64,000 bases of DNA from Sutcliffiella horikoshii (lineage in GTDB: Bacteria > Bacillota > Bacilli > Bacillales > Bacillaceae_I). This document shows positions 7,914 through 15,966 of this stretch, one piece after another. Below the pieces are notes generated by a model that was given only the letters and a program-made list of their open reading frames with translations, was not told the DNA's origin and did no database searches. The DNA is taken from positions 1,406,001 to 1,470,000 of the forward strand of contig NZ_CP082918.1 in the NCBI RefSeq assembly GCF_019931755.1. Direction: 5' to 3'. Both the position numbers and the translations under genes were made by a program. How positions within the stretch are numbered: position 1 is the first letter of the stretch; each line of letters opens with the position of its first letter.

Positions 7914-8654
7914 ATGAATTTAAAAGAGGAAGCGCGATATTGGAAGGAACAGATCGATTTAAGTAAGGTATGGGCGCCTGGTCTGCTTATCCTTGCGGGG
8001 ATAGTTCTCATGATTTCCGCGACGGCTTTGTTCCTTGAATTAGCAGAGGATGTGTGGGAGCAGGAAAAGTTTACATTTGACCATGTCATCATGGATTATA
8101 TTGAGTCGATAGAAAGCGAAACATTGACTAACACCCTAAGGTTGTTAACGGAAACGGGTTCTGTATGGTGGATAACTGCTGCGAGCATGCTTACGGTGTT
8201 ATTCCTTTGGTTGAAAAAAAGAGATGTTCTCGGCGTTGTGTTTTTCATTCTTGCCATCGCTGGTGGGGGATTGTTTATCTTTGTCTTGAAGTATTTTTTT
8301 CAGCGCGAACGGCCTACAATGGCTCCGGAATACGACGGGAATGGATACAGTTTCCCGAGCGGGCATGCGTTGGGAAGTTTCATCTTATACGGTTTCATCA
8401 TTTATCTGATTGGCAGAGAGAAGCGTTTCTTTAAAACGAGAATGCTGGCAATCGGGCTATTGGCCACCCTTATCATCCTTGTTGGTGTTAGCAGGGTCTA
8501 TCTCCAGGTACATTATCCAAGTGACATATTGGCAGGCTATGCAGTCGGATTGATCTGGCTGATATGCTGCATATTCTCAATGGAAATGATGAAGGTTTAC
8601 CGGGATAAGGATAAGCGGGCCCATCTCACTAATCTTATTTATCATCGGAAATGA
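7914..8654 (+). CDS. PAP2 family membrane phosphatase
   Basis: 246-aa integral membrane protein with the three PAP2 motifs in order: KYFFQRERP (KX6RP), PSGH in YSFPSGHALG, and SRVYLQVHYPSD (SRX5HX3D), with several hydrophobic helices between. Enzymes of this family remove phosphate from lipid phosphates such as undecaprenyl pyrophosphate or phosphatidylglycerophosphate; the exact substrate cannot be set here. It is monocistronic, closed by a bidirectional terminator shared with the convergent lipoprotein gene. Confidence 0.9.
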   Translation: MNLKEEARYWKEQIDLSKVWAPGLLILAGIVLMISATALFLELAEDVWEQEKFTFDHVIMDYIESIESETLTNTLRLLTETGSVWWITAASMLTVLFLWLKKRDVLGVVFFILAIAGGGLFIFVLKYFFQRERPTMAPEYDGNGYSFPSGHALGSFILYGFIIYLIGREKRFFKTRMLAIGLLATLIILVGVSRVYLQVHYPSDILAGYAVGLIWLICCIFSMEMMKVYRDKDKRAHLTNLIYHRK

Positions 8655-8690
8655 AATAGAACGGTCCCATAAGGGCCGTTCTATTTCATT
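8653..8690. terminator. Bidirectional terminator between PAP2 and lipoprotein genes
   Basis: Long stem GAAATAGAACGG(T)CCC / GGGCCGTTCTATTTC with an ATAA loop and one bulge. The right arm overlaps the last codons and stop of the minus-strand lipoprotein gene, and the left arm begins at the PAP2 stop. Confidence 0.85.
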
Positions 8691-9289
8691 TGTTCCTCTA
8701 CTTCTTTATTGAATCTGTCTCTCACTTCATCAACATCAGTTGTATCATATTCCTCATGTAACAAAGGTTGGAGTTTTTCCATCACCATTGTTTGCTCGTA
8801 TAAGTCTCTATCATAATCATGGTTTAATTCTTCAAGCGTCAAACCTAATGCTTCCGCATAGGCTTTATGCTGGGGAACATCACTCTGATCTGGTCCTTTC
8901 GTTATCCAATTATCTAGTTCTTCTTCTGTAACGGTCACATTGTATTTAGTTTTTGCTACGCTCATAAATGTTTCGTAATACTTGTGGTTATATTCCGCTT
9001 CTTCCAAGGCTTCCTCTTTGGTGAGGTCTCTTTTATTCATTAGCCTCTCATCGCCAATGGCACGAATCACCCATTTTTCCAACTCTTTGTTTTCTATTTC
9101 CATTTCTTTTGCGCGATCTACGATATATTCCATAATGAATTTATATTCTTCATATGAAAGTTCACTTCCTGCAAACAATCCGTCTAACGGGCCTGCCTCA
9201 TTTGCCTCATTTGTCTCTTTTTGTTCCTGACATGCTGTTAACAATGTTAAAGTACAGACGATAATAAAGGTAATAAGTTTTTTATTCAT
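8681..9289 (-). CDS. Hypothetical lipoprotein
   Basis: About 202-aa protein with a type II signal peptide: MNKKLITFIIVCTLTLLTAC, the Cys being the predicted lipidation site. The mature part is acidic and helical. The segment TVTEEELDNWITKGPD near the C-terminal third is reminiscent of the N-terminal helical domain of PrsA/SurA chaperones, but no rotamase domain follows, so function is not assigned. Two ATGs are adjacent. The second (9289) has 6-nt spacing from AGGTGA and is preferred. Confidence 0.8.
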   Translation of the reverse strand: MNKKLITFIIVCTLTLLTACQEQKETNEANEAGPLDGLFAGSELSYEEYKFIMEYIVDRAKEMEIENKELEKWVIRAIGDERLMNKRDLTKEEALEEAEYNHKYYETFMSVAKTKYNVTVTEEELDNWITKGPDQSDVPQHKAYAEALGLTLEELNHDYDRDLYEQTMVMEKLQPLLHEEYDTTDVDEVRDRFNKEVEEQMK

Positions 9290-9388
9290 CATTTCTCACC
9301 TATGGCTTTTTCTTTTATCGTACCAATAAACGGGGAAGAGGGCAAAGCAAAGGGTTAGATAGAGCAAGACAGATCGGGAGTGAGTACT

Positions 9389-9955
9389 TTGTTAAAATTC
9401 ATCTCTACTTTTATGCTGGTGGCTATTATTGGTGTGATTGGTTATCATTTTTATGATTATGTCGATGGGGGTTCCTTATTTTCTTCCACGACACTTGCAA
9501 GTGTACAGGAAATAGAGCATCAAGAGTTTGAAGATGCAGTTCTTTATCAGGAAAACAGGGAAGTCAGCACTTTAGAAGTCTTAGCAGAACAACATAAATA
9601 TTTGAATGATGTAACTGGATGGGGCGGGGCGGACACAGTCGATCTCCGTAACTTGAAAACATCTGATGATTGGAAAGAACTGAAAGCCAGCGTGAACTGG
9701 ATGAAAACAGAGGGATTTGCTCCATCCAAAGTGTGGAATGATATGGAAAATGCCAATGGCCTTATCATGCTTGTGGAAAGAAACGATGACAGAATGGCGT
9801 TAAAATACTTACACCGGATCTTTCATGATCTGGACGTATCCCTCAATGAAGTAACCAAAGAAGAAGGCGAAACAAATGTATGGGGTGTCACCCATGCTCT
9901 CGGCAATAACCGTGAAATTAGAAGAATAAATAACTACTTGAAAAAGAACTTTTAA
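9389..9955 (+). CDS. Conserved hypothetical membrane-anchored protein
   Basis: A hydrophobic N-terminal helix (MLKFISTFMLVAIIGVIGYHF) is followed by about 165 soluble residues with WGGADTVDL, LMVERNDDRMALKYLHRIFHDLD and VWGVTHALGNN. I do not recognise the family. GTG 9380 and TTG 9389 are in frame; GGGAG at 9376-9380 is 8 nt before the TTG, so TTG is preferred. The N-in/C-out topology suggests the domain lies outside the cell. A terminator follows directly. Confidence 0.75.
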   Translation: MLKFISTFMLVAIIGVIGYHFYDYVDGGSLFSSTTLASVQEIEHQEFEDAVLYQENREVSTLEVLAEQHKYLNDVTGWGGADTVDLRNLKTSDDWKELKASVNWMKTEGFAPSKVWNDMENANGLIMLVERNDDRMALKYLHRIFHDLDVSLNEVTKEEGETNVWGVTHALGNNREIRRINNYLKKNF

Positions 9956-9982
9956 GCGGATGCTATTTCCGCTTATTTTTTT
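9953..9982 (+). terminator. Terminator after the 9389 gene
   Basis: Perfect stem TAAGCGGA/TCCGCTTA with a 7-nt loop, then a run of T. It begins at the stop codon of the preceding gene. Confidence 0.85.
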
Positions 9983-10078
9983 GCAAAAAATTCAAAAAAT
10001 TTGCTGAAACTTAAAGGGAATTTGTCCGTATCTGTAGAAATAGTAAGTGTTGTGAATGGAGAGAAGGAGGAATCCGTC

Positions 10079-10306
10079 GTGAAAATCACAGAATTTATGG
10101 GTAATAAAGTATGCACACTGATGATGGAGTCAGAAGGACATAAAGTGAAGATTGAGTTTATGTATTCCGAAATGCATCCAGAAATTCTTGACTACAGTTT
10201 CCGAATTAATGGTAATCCTTCCTTGCAAACTAGAAATATTGTCAATGATCTTGCGGAAAAAAAAATGCAGGATTTATTTTATCAATTAACTCAAAATGTC
10301 CTCTAG
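10079..10306 (+). CDS. Small conserved hypothetical protein
   Basis: GTG at 10079 gives a 75-aa protein, beginning after the start codon with KITEFMGNKVCTLMMESEG. AAGGAGG at 10064-10070 is placed 8 nt before it. The frame stays open 26 codons further upstream to a TTG at 10001, but that has no ribosome site and lies just after a terminator. The family is not recognised; the composition (amphipathic beta then helix) suggests a small cytosolic protein. It is monocistronic with its own terminator. Confidence 0.6.
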   Translation: MKITEFMGNKVCTLMMESEGHKVKIEFMYSEMHPEILDYSFRINGNPSLQTRNIVNDLAEKKMQDLFYQLTQNVL

Positions 10307-10308
10307 AT

Positions 10309-10336
10309 GACTCTATTGTAGAGTCTCTTTTTTTTG
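10309..10336 (+). terminator. Terminator of the 10079 gene
   Basis: Perfect 7-bp stem GACTCTA/TAGAGTC with a 3-nt loop, then CTCTTTTTTTT, 3 bp after the stop. Confidence 0.9.
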
Positions 10337-10343
10337 TAACACC

Positions 10344-10470
10344 GCTGTTGATTTCCGCAAATGGCTTCGCTTTCCGCGGGGCGACCTTGAGCCTCCTCAC
10401 TTCGTTGCGGGGTCTCAACATTGTCGCTACTCCCCCGCTGGAGTCTTCGCCTTTTGCTCCAATCAACAGC
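10344..10470 (+). repeat. Dispersed repeat, type B arm (single, forward)
   Basis: Begins GCTGTTGATTTCCGCAAATG and ends TTTGCTCCAATCAACAGC, so both ends form an inverted repeat. Interior blocks GAGCCTCCTCACTTCG and GGGGTCTCAACATTGTCGC are shared with the other type B copies. It lies between a terminator and the kynU promoter region. Confidence 0.9.
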
Positions 10471-10570
10471 TATGAATCACTATTTCTTTTAAGTTAAAAG
10501 TAATAATAATCATTGTCCCACTTAACTGAATAATGAGATAATGTAGTGGATATGCAAAGGGGGATTTGTG

Positions 10571-11842
10571 ATGACAATTACGGTGGATATGATTGATAGA
10601 TGGGATGGAGAGGATGGTTTAAAGCGGTATCGCGAAGAGTTTTACATAAAAGAAGGATCCATTTACATGGATGGGAATTCGCTTGGGCTTTTGTCTAAAA
10701 GGGCGGAATCATCCCTTCTAAGCTTATTGGATTCTTGGAAAAACCATGGTATAGATGGTTGGACAAGCGGGGAGGAGCCGTGGTTTTATTTTGCGGAAAA
10801 ACTTGGGGAGTTGAGCGCGCCGCTTGTAGGTGCGAAAAAGGAAGAAGTGATGGTCACAGGTTCTACCACCGGTAACCTTCATCAATTGCTTGCAACTTTT
10901 TACGCTCCAACAGGAAAACGGACCAAAATTGTGGCAGATGAGTTGAACTTTCCTTCTGATATATATGCGATTCAAAGCATCCTAAAACTTAAAGGTTTTA
11001 ATCCGGAAGAACAGCTTATTAGAGTGAAGAGCAGGGATGGACATACCATTTGTGAAGAGGATATTATACGAGAGCTAAATGAAGAAGTAGCCATACTTAT
11101 TTTGCCTACCGTCCTATATAGGAGCGGTCAGTTATTTGATATTGAAAAGATCACAAAGGCAGCTCATGAAAAGGGAGTTATTGTCGGGTGGGATGGATGC
11201 CACTCCGTGGGTGCCATTCCGCATGAATTCCATCAATGGGAAGTGGACTTTGCTTATTGGTGTAACTATAAATACTTAAATTCAGGCCCAGGAGGAGTAG
11301 GGGCATTGTTTGTCCATGAAAAACACTTTGATAAAACACCTGGGTTAACTGGCTGGTTTGGTTCGGACAAGCAAAAGCAATTTGATATGGAGCATACGTT
11401 TACACCTGCTGCTACAAGTGGAGCGTATCAGATTGGGACACCGCATATCTTCAGTATGGCTCCGTTGCTTGGTTCTTTAAAGATGTTTGAAGAAATTGGG
11501 ATGAAGAAAATCAGGGACAAATCACTCCATCAAACGAGAGTGATGATGGACCTAATCGAGCAAGAGCTTTCGGGATATGGATTCAAAATGACCAATCCAA
11601 TGGATGATGTTTGCCGTGGAGGTCATGTGAGTTTAGAACATCCAGAAGCTGCACGAATATGTAAATCATTGAAGGAGTTCGGAGTGGTGCCGGATTTCCG
11701 TAAGCCGAATATCATCAGGCTGGCTCCAGTTGCTCTGTATTCTACTTATAAAGATGTGTATGAAACCATACAGATACTAAGAAATATTATGAATGAAAAA
11801 CATTATGAAAAATACTCCAATGAACGGGAAGTAGTTGCTTAA
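10571..11842 (+). CDS. kynU: Kynureninase
   Basis: PLP enzyme of aromatic amino acid catabolism that cleaves kynurenine to anthranilate and alanine. The 423-aa length fits. Fold type I aminotransferase features include [28 protein letters not shown] and the PLP lysine in [16 protein letters not shown]. The C-terminal RGGHVSLEH and [17 protein letters not shown] segments match kynureninases. GTG-ATG start codons are tandem; the ATG at 10571 is better spaced from AAGGGGGA. kynB follows 12 bp after the stop. Confidence 0.95.
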   Translation: MTITVDMIDRWDGEDGLKRYREEFYIKEGSIYMDGNSLGLLSKRAESSLLSLLDSWKNHGIDGWTSGEEPWFYFAEKLGELSAPLVGAKKEEVMVTGSTTGNLHQLLATFYAPTGKRTKIVADELNFPSDIYAIQSILKLKGFNPEEQLIRVKSRDGHTICEEDIIRELNEEVAILILPTVLYRSGQLFDIEKITKAAHEKGVIVGWDGCHSVGAIPHEFHQWEVDFAYWCNYKYLNSGPGGVGALFVHEKHFDKTPGLTGWFGSDKQKQFDMEHTFTPAATSGAYQIGTPHIFSMAPLLGSLKMFEEIGMKKIRDKSLHQTRVMMDLIEQELSGYGFKMTNPMDDVCRGGHVSLEHPEAARICKSLKEFGVVPDFRKPNIIRLAPVALYSTYKDVYETIQILRNIMNEKHYEKYSNEREVVA

Positions 11843-11854
11843 GGAGGCAATGCG

Positions 11855-12481
11855 ATGAGAATGTATGATATATCAAGGCCGCTTAGTGAGAACACACCAA
11901 CTTGGCCTGGGGATACTCCCTTTCACTATCAGGTAAACTGGTCCAAGCAGCATACTGGATCGGTTAATGTTGGCAGCGTAAAAATGAGTGTGCATACAGC
12001 AACACATGTAGATGCCCCATTTCATTTTGATGACAAGGGAAAGCGGATGGATGAATTGGACCTTTCTGTTTTCAAGGGGCCAGCCGTCGTAGTGGATGTG
12101 AAAGGGCATCATATAATTGAACGGAAGCATGTAGAAGAAGTTATAGGTCGACATCATGGAAAACGAATTCTCTTTAGAACGGATGCATGGGAGAAGGAAG
12201 GAGAGTTTCCTGAACGAATCCCAACATTGTCTTTTGAGGTGGTCGAGTTGTTAAGGGAGTTGGAAGTACCTCTAATTGGTGTGGACCTTCCAAGTGTAGA
12301 TGTTTTGGATAGTAAAGAGCTAACCATCCATCATAGTTTGCACCAAGCCAACATTTCCATTTTAGAAGGAATTGATTTAAGAGAAATGAAAGAAGGAGAG
12401 TACGAGCTGATTGCCCTGCCTTTGAAAATCGAGGGTGCTGATGGGAGTCCGGTGCGAGCAGTTCTTATAGAAAATAGTTGA
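11855..12481 (+). CDS. kynB: Kynurenine formamidase (arylformamidase)
   Basis: Metal-dependent cyclase-family hydrolase that converts N-formylkynurenine to kynurenine and formate. The metal-binding signature HTATHVDAPFHF is present near residue 47, with SENTPTWPGDTPF near the N-terminus; 208 aa is the usual length. AAGGAGG lies 7 nt before the ATG, and the ribosome site overlaps the kynU stop region, so the genes are translated from one mRNA. kynA (tryptophan 2,3-dioxygenase) is not adjacent. Confidence 0.95.
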   Translation: MRMYDISRPLSENTPTWPGDTPFHYQVNWSKQHTGSVNVGSVKMSVHTATHVDAPFHFDDKGKRMDELDLSVFKGPAVVVDVKGHHIIERKHVEEVIGRHHGKRILFRTDAWEKEGEFPERIPTLSFEVVELLRELEVPLIGVDLPSVDVLDSKELTIHHSLHQANISILEGIDLREMKEGEYELIALPLKIEGADGSPVRAVLIENS

Positions 12482-12549
12482 ATAGAAATTTGCTTTCCAT
12501 CCTTTGTTTTCATACAATAGACATTAATCTATTATGGTGAGGTACAAAG

Positions 12550-13272
12550 ATGAAAAAATGGCAAAAAACCAGTTTAGTTACTTTAGGGATTGTTGTTGGT
12601 GTAGCAGCTGCAGCCTGTCTCTTTCTAATTGCAACACCTTATAAATTAATCAATGAAGAGAGTATGGAATCAACTGAAGATGTAATGGTGAAAGAAAACA
12701 GTGGCTGGATATCCTTCTTTCCAACTGAAGAGAATGATGAAGCAGGCATCATCTTCTATCCTGGTGGAAGAGTGGAGGCTGCCGCATATGCTCCATTAGG
12801 CAAGATGTTGGCAGAAGAAGGGGTTCCTTTTGTTATCGCGAAGATGCCTCTGCATCTTGCAGTGCTAAATTCAGATAAAGCGGATAAAATCATTAAGAAG
12901 TATGACGATCGGGAGTGGGTGATAGCTGGTCACTCTCTCGGCGGGGCAATGGCAGCCAAATATGTGAAAAAAAACCCTGATAAGGTCACAGGCTTGATCT
13001 TAATGGCAGCATACCCTTCAGAAGATGATGATTTGACTTCATTTAAGGGAGACGTCATCACTTTTGAAGCACAGCTTGATGGTGTTATTGATGAGGAAAA
13101 ATTAACAAAAGCTGATTCCCGTCTTCCATCTCAGATGTATACCTTTATCATTCAAGGCGGCAATCATTCACAGTTCGGCGATTACGGTCTCCAAAAAGGA
13201 GATAATGAAGCAAGCATCCCAAAAGAAGAACAATGGGAACGAATAGTACAAGGAATAGTGAGGAGCTTCTAA
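12550..13272 (+). CDS. Membrane-anchored alpha/beta hydrolase
   Basis: 240-aa protein with an N-terminal signal-anchor (about residues 8-27) followed by an alpha/beta hydrolase fold. The nucleophile elbow is GHSLGG (about residues 127-132), the acid is probably in the FEAQLDGVID region, and the histidine is in QGGNHSQFGDYG. IIFYPGGRVEAAAYAPLGKML resembles the oxyanion-loop segment of the dienelactone hydrolase-like Abhydrolase_5 group. It probably works at the outer membrane face. The substrate is unknown. Its stop codon lies in a terminator hairpin. Confidence 0.85.
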   Translation: MKKWQKTSLVTLGIVVGVAAAACLFLIATPYKLINEESMESTEDVMVKENSGWISFFPTEENDEAGIIFYPGGRVEAAAYAPLGKMLAEEGVPFVIAKMPLHLAVLNSDKADKIIKKYDDREWVIAGHSLGGAMAAKYVKKNPDKVTGLILMAAYPSEDDDLTSFKGDVITFEAQLDGVIDEEKLTKADSRLPSQMYTFIIQGGNHSQFGDYGLQKGDNEASIPKEEQWERIVQGIVRSF

Positions 13273-13290
13273 AGCTCCTCACTATTTATT
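13258..13290 (+). terminator. Terminator overlapping the hydrolase stop codon
   Basis: Perfect 11-bp stem GTGAGGAGCTT/AAGCTCCTCAC whose 3-nt loop region contains the stop codon, followed by TATTTATTTTT. Confidence 0.85.
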
Positions 13291-13318
13291 TTTATAGAAT
13301 AAGGTAGCATATAGTACT

Positions 13319-13684
13319 GTTGATTTCCGTTCCAGGCGCTTCGCTTGCCTGCGGGCGGTCCGTGAGTCTCCTCAGGCTTCGCCTTCCGGGGTCTCACCTG
13401 TCCCTTCCTCCCGCGGGCGTCTGCGCGCCTTCCACTACAATCAACAAGATGGCTTCATTCATTTAAGGGTTTATGAAATGCCATCTAACTGAGTTAACTG
13501 AATAAGGATTAACGTAACTATACGTAATTTTCAGCTGTGGATTGGAGCAAATGGTGTAGACTCCAGCGGGGGAGTTTCGGTAGGTTGAGACCCCGCAACG
13601 AAGTGAGGAGGCTCAAACACCGTCCCGCGGAAAGCGAAGCCATTTGCGGAAAGGAACAGCGGCGATTAACCACTAACTAAAGTT
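13319..13684 (+). repeat. Composite repeat A-linker-B (copy 1)
   Basis: Type A arm at 13319-13445 (GTTGATTTCCG...CTACAATCAAC), an 88-bp linker at 13446-13533, and a type B arm in reverse orientation at 13534-13662 (GCTGTGGATTGGAGC...GGAACAGCGG). A conserved tail (GATTAAC...AACTAAAGTT) runs to about 13684. It fills most of the 450-bp gap between the hydrolase and the convergent germination operon. The linker has roughly 85 percent identity by eye to that of copy 3. Confidence 0.9.
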
Positions 13685-13722
13685 TTATGCTAAAGAAGGA
13701 ACAGGCGGTTTAATAAATTTAA

Positions 13723-14856
13723 CTAGTTGATAATCCCCGTGCCAGTAATCTCCACTTTTACATTCGGTTCAATTTCAATTGTCGGGTACACTTCCCGCCA
13801 TTTCATAGCTTTCCATGTTTTATTGTGATGAGCTTTAATTTGCTGTCCAATTTTTAATACATCACTATTAGCATCTTGAATGATCTTTATTACTTCTTCA
13901 GACTGAGTGGTTAAATATTGTGCTGCTTTTTCCTCGAGCACCTTTACCTTTTGTTTACTCACTAAATGATTCTTCGGATACTCTGCAATAGCACCAGTTA
14001 CTTTCATATCTATCTTTACTTGTATATCGGTAGGGGAGTTTACCGTTGTAGTTATTTTACTTTTAGCTTTAGAGATACTTAATGTCATATAACGATTCTG
14101 TGGATTTTCCTCTTCTGGATGAACCATCATATTTACTTGCGCAACTTTCGCTTTTTTATTTGCAAGCATAAGTAAGGTAGTAGAATGTTCAGCGTCAAGT
14201 GTAACGCCTGTATAGGTTCTGTCACTGATTAATCCCATTCCCACTACTTCAATATCATTCGTTTCAATCATTTTAATTACAGGAAGGGAAAAGTCTGCAC
14301 TTGGATCAAACATGATGGGACAGACAGTTTGGACGGTCTCATTTTCAATGATGGTATTGTCCTCTGCCGTTACCAATAGATCTGAAATGGCTTCTGTTAA
14401 TAACGTTTCTTTGATTGTTTTCATGTGTATGATGTCTTCTGCTTTTCCTTCCACGATGGCAAGCTTCGCACCAAGGGGAGCCTTAGGATCGCGATATAAA
14501 ATATCAAGGATGGAATAGATATCTTTTTGGGCAAGTTCTTCTCCCATTAAGTACATCCTCATTTTACTTGGCGAAAATTCTCCAGGAATCCGTCTGTCTA
14601 AATTTAACCTTGTATCCCTTAGTGTGATTCCCTTGCCTTCTACCACTCCAACGGTAGCTTGCCCGGGTTGTCCGCCCACACTTAACTTTTCAGATTCACG
14701 AATGGCAACATGAGAGATGATTTCATCGCCTTCCCCTGCGTCGAATGCGACAGTAAACACTAATTTTAAGTCTTTTAATAATCGCTGATCCCAGCAACCT
14801 GTCAAAAGTATCAGTGTTAATAAAACACAAACTATATTCCAAAGGTTACGACGACT
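13723..14856 (-). CDS. Spore germination lipoprotein, GerAC/GerKC family
   Basis: C subunit of a GerA-type nutrient germinant receptor. The ATG at 14856 (MSRRNLWNIV) is chosen, with AGAGGGGG just upstream; the frame extends 14 codons further into the preceding gene without a ribosome site. The lipobox is LLTGC, followed by WDQRLLKDLKLVFTVAFD, typical of Ger(x)C proteins; it is anchored in the spore inner membrane. It is the third gene of a minus-strand A-B-C operon and overlaps the end of the B gene by 11 bp. Confidence 0.92.
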   Translation of the reverse strand, partial: SRRNLWNIVCVLLTLILLTGCWDQRLLKDLKLVFTVAFDAGEGDEIISHVAIRESEKLSVGGQPGQATVGVVEGKGITLRDTRLNLDRRIPGEFSPSKMRMYLMGEELAQKDIYSILDILYRDPKAPLGAKLAIVEGKAEDIIHMKTIKETLLTEAISDLLVTAEDNTIIENETVQTVCPIMFDPSADFSLPVIKMIETNDIEVVGMGLISDRTYTGVTLDAEHSTTLLMLANKKAKVAQVNMMVHPEEENPQNRYMTLSISKAKSKITTTVNSPTDIQVKIDMKVTGAIAEYPKNHLVSKQKVKVLEEKAAQYLTTQSEEVIKIIQDANSDVLKIGQQIKAHHNKTWKAMKWREVYPTIEIEPNVKVEITGTGIIN

Positions 14857-15952
14857 CATAATTTTTCCCCCTCTGCAATTTTTTCTTAGCCAAAGCAACC
14901 ATTAAAAACAAAACTGGAAGCAAGAAGACGAAGATAAACACGATGTATTGAAAAACATTATCGATGTCTTCTATTAAAAATTTATTTTGCAGAAAAAAAC
15001 CTGAAATGAAAATCGGTAATACAATTACTGGTACAAATGGAGCGTGAGATTGTGTATGAAACAATTCCTTCAAACCCTTGCTTGCTTGATACAAGTAAAT
15101 GATGAAAGAGTTCGTCATTGGAATTACCCAGATGGACAAGAAGATAAGATCAAGCCTTTCGATCACTTCAAATGAAATAGCCTTTAGCATGTAAAGGACA
15201 GGTTCTGGGACGAGTGTCATCTCTTCAGGGCTGAAAATGATTAAACTAGTAAATACAAGAAAACTATAAATGAGCACTGTTGATATATTGGCAAAGGTAA
15301 GCGTTTTAGCTGTTTTTTGTTTGTTTTTTATCATAGGGTAGATCAATAAAATAAGTTCAAAACCTGTCAAGGCGATTAATACATCCTTAATTGCCAGAAA
15401 TATATTCTTAAATCCACTTTGACCTATAGGTAAAATGTACGCTATATTTGCATCTCGATAGACAGTTGCTACAAGCAGAATGAAGAAAACAATGACTCCA
15501 GTGGATAATCCAAAGAACCGAGCGATGATTAAGATATTGTCTGTTGCCAAATAGACAGCGACAATAATGATTAATAAATAGAGGATCCAAAAAGGCGTGA
15601 GGGGGAGAATCCATTTGTTAATCAATCCTGTTTGTAAGACAGCTACAAGGCCGGCAATCGCCGTAAAATACAGGGTATAAGAAAGAATAAGGAGACTACC
15701 TAAATATTTGCCGAACAGATGTCGTAATAATTGAAAAAAGTTCTTCTCAGGAAAGCACCTTGATAATGTTAAAGAAATCATCATCCAGAGCTGAATGACA
15801 AAACCTGCTAAAAGTGTAGATATCCAGCCATCCCCTTTGGCTGTGCTATGGACAGCAAAAGGTAAGGAAAGTATGCCAACCCCAATTTGGGCTTGAATGA
15901 TAAGATAAAACAATTGACCTTGACTGATACTTACTGCACTGCCCTTTTGCAT
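14846..15952 (-). CDS. Spore germination permease, GerAB/GerKB family
   Basis: 368-aa polytopic membrane protein of the APC-like endospore germination permease family, the germinant-binding B subunit. Typical features are the N-terminal SISQGQLFYLIIQAQIGVGILSLPF and about ten hydrophobic helices with short loops. It begins 14 bp after the A-subunit stop and overlaps the C-subunit gene start. The cognate germinant cannot be predicted. Confidence 0.93.
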   Translation of the reverse strand: MQKGSAVSISQGQLFYLIIQAQIGVGILSLPFAVHSTAKGDGWISTLLAGFVIQLWMMISLTLSRCFPEKNFFQLLRHLFGKYLGSLLILSYTLYFTAIAGLVAVLQTGLINKWILPLTPFWILYLLIIIVAVYLATDNILIIARFFGLSTGVIVFFILLVATVYRDANIAYILPIGQSGFKNIFLAIKDVLIALTGFELILLIYPMIKNKQKTAKTLTFANISTVLIYSFLVFTSLIIFSPEEMTLVPEPVLYMLKAISFEVIERLDLIFLSIWVIPMTNSFIIYLYQASKGLKELFHTQSHAPFVPVIVLPIFISGFFLQNKFLIEDIDNVFQYIVFIFVFLLPVLFLMVALAKKKLQRGKNYESS

Positions 15953-15966
15953 AGTAAAACTCCTTA

